A stretch of DNA of 6,146 nt, from the NCBI GenBank assembly GCA_023140095.1, contig JAGLMJ010000072.1, forward strand, positions 1 through 6,146, given 5' to 3'. The position numbers and the translations under genes are program-made. The notes below the pieces were generated by a model. The model ran no database searches, was not told the DNA's origin, and saw only the letters and a list, made by a program, of their open reading frames with translations. This document shows positions 5,599-6,146 of this stretch, piece by piece. Position 1 is the first letter of the stretch; each line of letters starts with the position of its first letter. Source of the DNA: Candidatus Omnitrophota bacterium. Its GTDB lineage: Bacteria; Omnitrophota; Koll11; Zapsychrales; Zapsychraceae.

Positions 5599-6146
5599 AT
5601 GAATATTAATCCTAAAAGCCATTCTCAATTCGAACTTTTTCCAAAGTCTTCAAAAGGCAGCCTGGAGGCATGGAAACCGTCCCGCTTAACAAAAGACTTG
5701 ACACTTCCACTTGAAAACATTATCGTGCTATGTATTATTTTCGTTATGGTCCTGGTTCTTTTCTTTTCTTTCGGGGTTGAGAGGGGGAAAAGAATCGCTT
5801 TGCTCGGCTTCACGAAGGGTGAAGTGAATATTGCTCAGACAGTCAAGGAGGCGGCTGTCCAACAGACGGTTCAAACGGTTCCGCGGGCAAAAAGGGAAGA
5901 GCGGGTCGTTTTTCCCGTTTCCGTTCCTGAAGAAATACGCGAAGAAACCGAGCCGGCTTTTAGGCCTCCGCTTGAGAAGACCGAAGAGCAGGAAAACCTG
6001 TTCACGATCCAGGTCGCGTCGTTCAAGTTGGAAAAGAACGCCAACCGGGAAGCTGACCGCCTCAAAGGCATAGGCCATGACGATACATTTGTTGTTCCCA
6101 AGGGCAACTATTCCATTGTGTGTGTCGGAAAATTCATGCAAAGGAA
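5599..6146 (+). CDS. Single-pass membrane protein with SPOR domain (partial, runs off the window)
   Basis: The frame is open from ATG 5599 to the right edge, giving 182 residues with no stop. Residues 1-39 form a cytoplasmic N-terminal tail, 40-59 a strongly hydrophobic transmembrane helix (ENIIVLCIIFVMVLVLFFSF), then a basic RGKR. Residues about 60-132 are a Pro/Glu/Arg-rich extracytoplasmic linker. From residue 134, LFTIQVASF begins a SPOR domain that continues to the edge (YSIVCVGKF at 171-179). SPOR domains bind glycan strands stripped of stem peptides and often place proteins at the division site. The N-in, C-out bitopic layout is that of FtsN/DedD-like proteins, but the family is broad and no symbol is warranted. 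No Shine-Dalgarno is present before 5599, while a promoter sits immediately upstream. A 137-residue antisense frame (5728-6141) is a shadow. Confidence 0.88.
   Translation, partial: MNINPKSHSQFELFPKSSKGSLEAWKPSRLTKDLTLPLENIIVLCIIFVMVLVLFFSFGVERGKRIALLGFTKGEVNIAQTVKEAAVQQTVQTVPRAKREERVVFPVSVPEEIREETEPAFRPPLEKTEEQENLFTIQVASFKLEKNANREADRLKGIGHDDTFVVPKGNYSIVCVGKFMQR

Noticed and set aside
5661..5714. GGAGG followed by ATG 5670 and a 14-codon frame
   Set aside because: It is out of frame with the SPOR protein, stops at 5714 and encodes nothing recognisable.
5698..5726. TTGACA, 17 bases, TATCGT: a promoter-like pair inside the SPOR gene
   Set aside because: The -10 is a weak match, and the site lies in the codons leading into and within the transmembrane helix with no gene start suitably downstream.
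5728..6141. 137-residue minus-strand open frame at the right edge
   Set aside because: It lies opposite the plus-strand frame with a clear transmembrane helix and SPOR domain, and its residues show no recognisable domain.

Overview
The window holds one continuous plus-strand gene run with almost no intergenic DNA: six complete genes (56-5579) and the 5' part of a seventh that runs off the right edge (5599-6146). No RNA gene, mobile element, CRISPR array or terminator was found, and no gene-free stretch is longer than about 55 bases. Moderate GC, tight packing, an SPII-type lipoprotein, a LysM/LytM envelope protein and a SPOR protein point to a diderm (Gram-negative-type) bacterium. The style resembles genomes of uncultured lineages such as Omnitrophota, but this is an impression; no marker gene here fixes the taxonomy.

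Layout: (1) 56-736, NlpD-like lipoprotein with LysM and a LytM/M23 domain lacking key zinc ligands; (2) 733-2370, archaeal-ATPase-like P-loop protein with winged helix and a degenerate restriction-nuclease-like tail; (3) 2367-2849, YfcE/MJ0936-type metallophosphoesterase; (4) 2851-3345, HIT-family nucleotide hydrolase or phosphorylase; (5) 3356-4546, dGTPase-like HD phosphohydrolase; (6) 4506-5579, GAF plus HD-GYP-like protein whose HD dyad is lost while its GYP motif is intact; (7) 5599 onward, single-pass membrane protein with a C-terminal SPOR domain. Junctions 1/2 and 2/3 are ATGA overlaps of 4 bases, 3/4 is separated by 1 base, 4/5 by 10, and 5/6 overlap by 41 bases (or are 1 base apart if the second Met is used). 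Genes 1-6 therefore look like one translationally coupled operon. Gene 7 has its own good sigma-70-type promoter at the end of gene 6, placed so that its mRNA may be leaderless.

Two themes run through the window. Genes 1 and 7 are envelope proteins: a probable amidase activator, and a probable sensor of the denuded glycan strands that amidases make. Genes 3-5 are nucleotide or phosphoester hydrolases of the housekeeping or clean-up type. Gene 6 is a probable sensory or second-messenger protein. The most interesting point is repeated loss of catalytic residues with the fold apparently kept, in genes 1 and 6 and possibly in the tail of gene 2. This suggests regulatory or binding roles instead of catalysis. 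I see no clear case for a wholly new system; the set looks mainly like core genome with some unusual pseudoenzymes.
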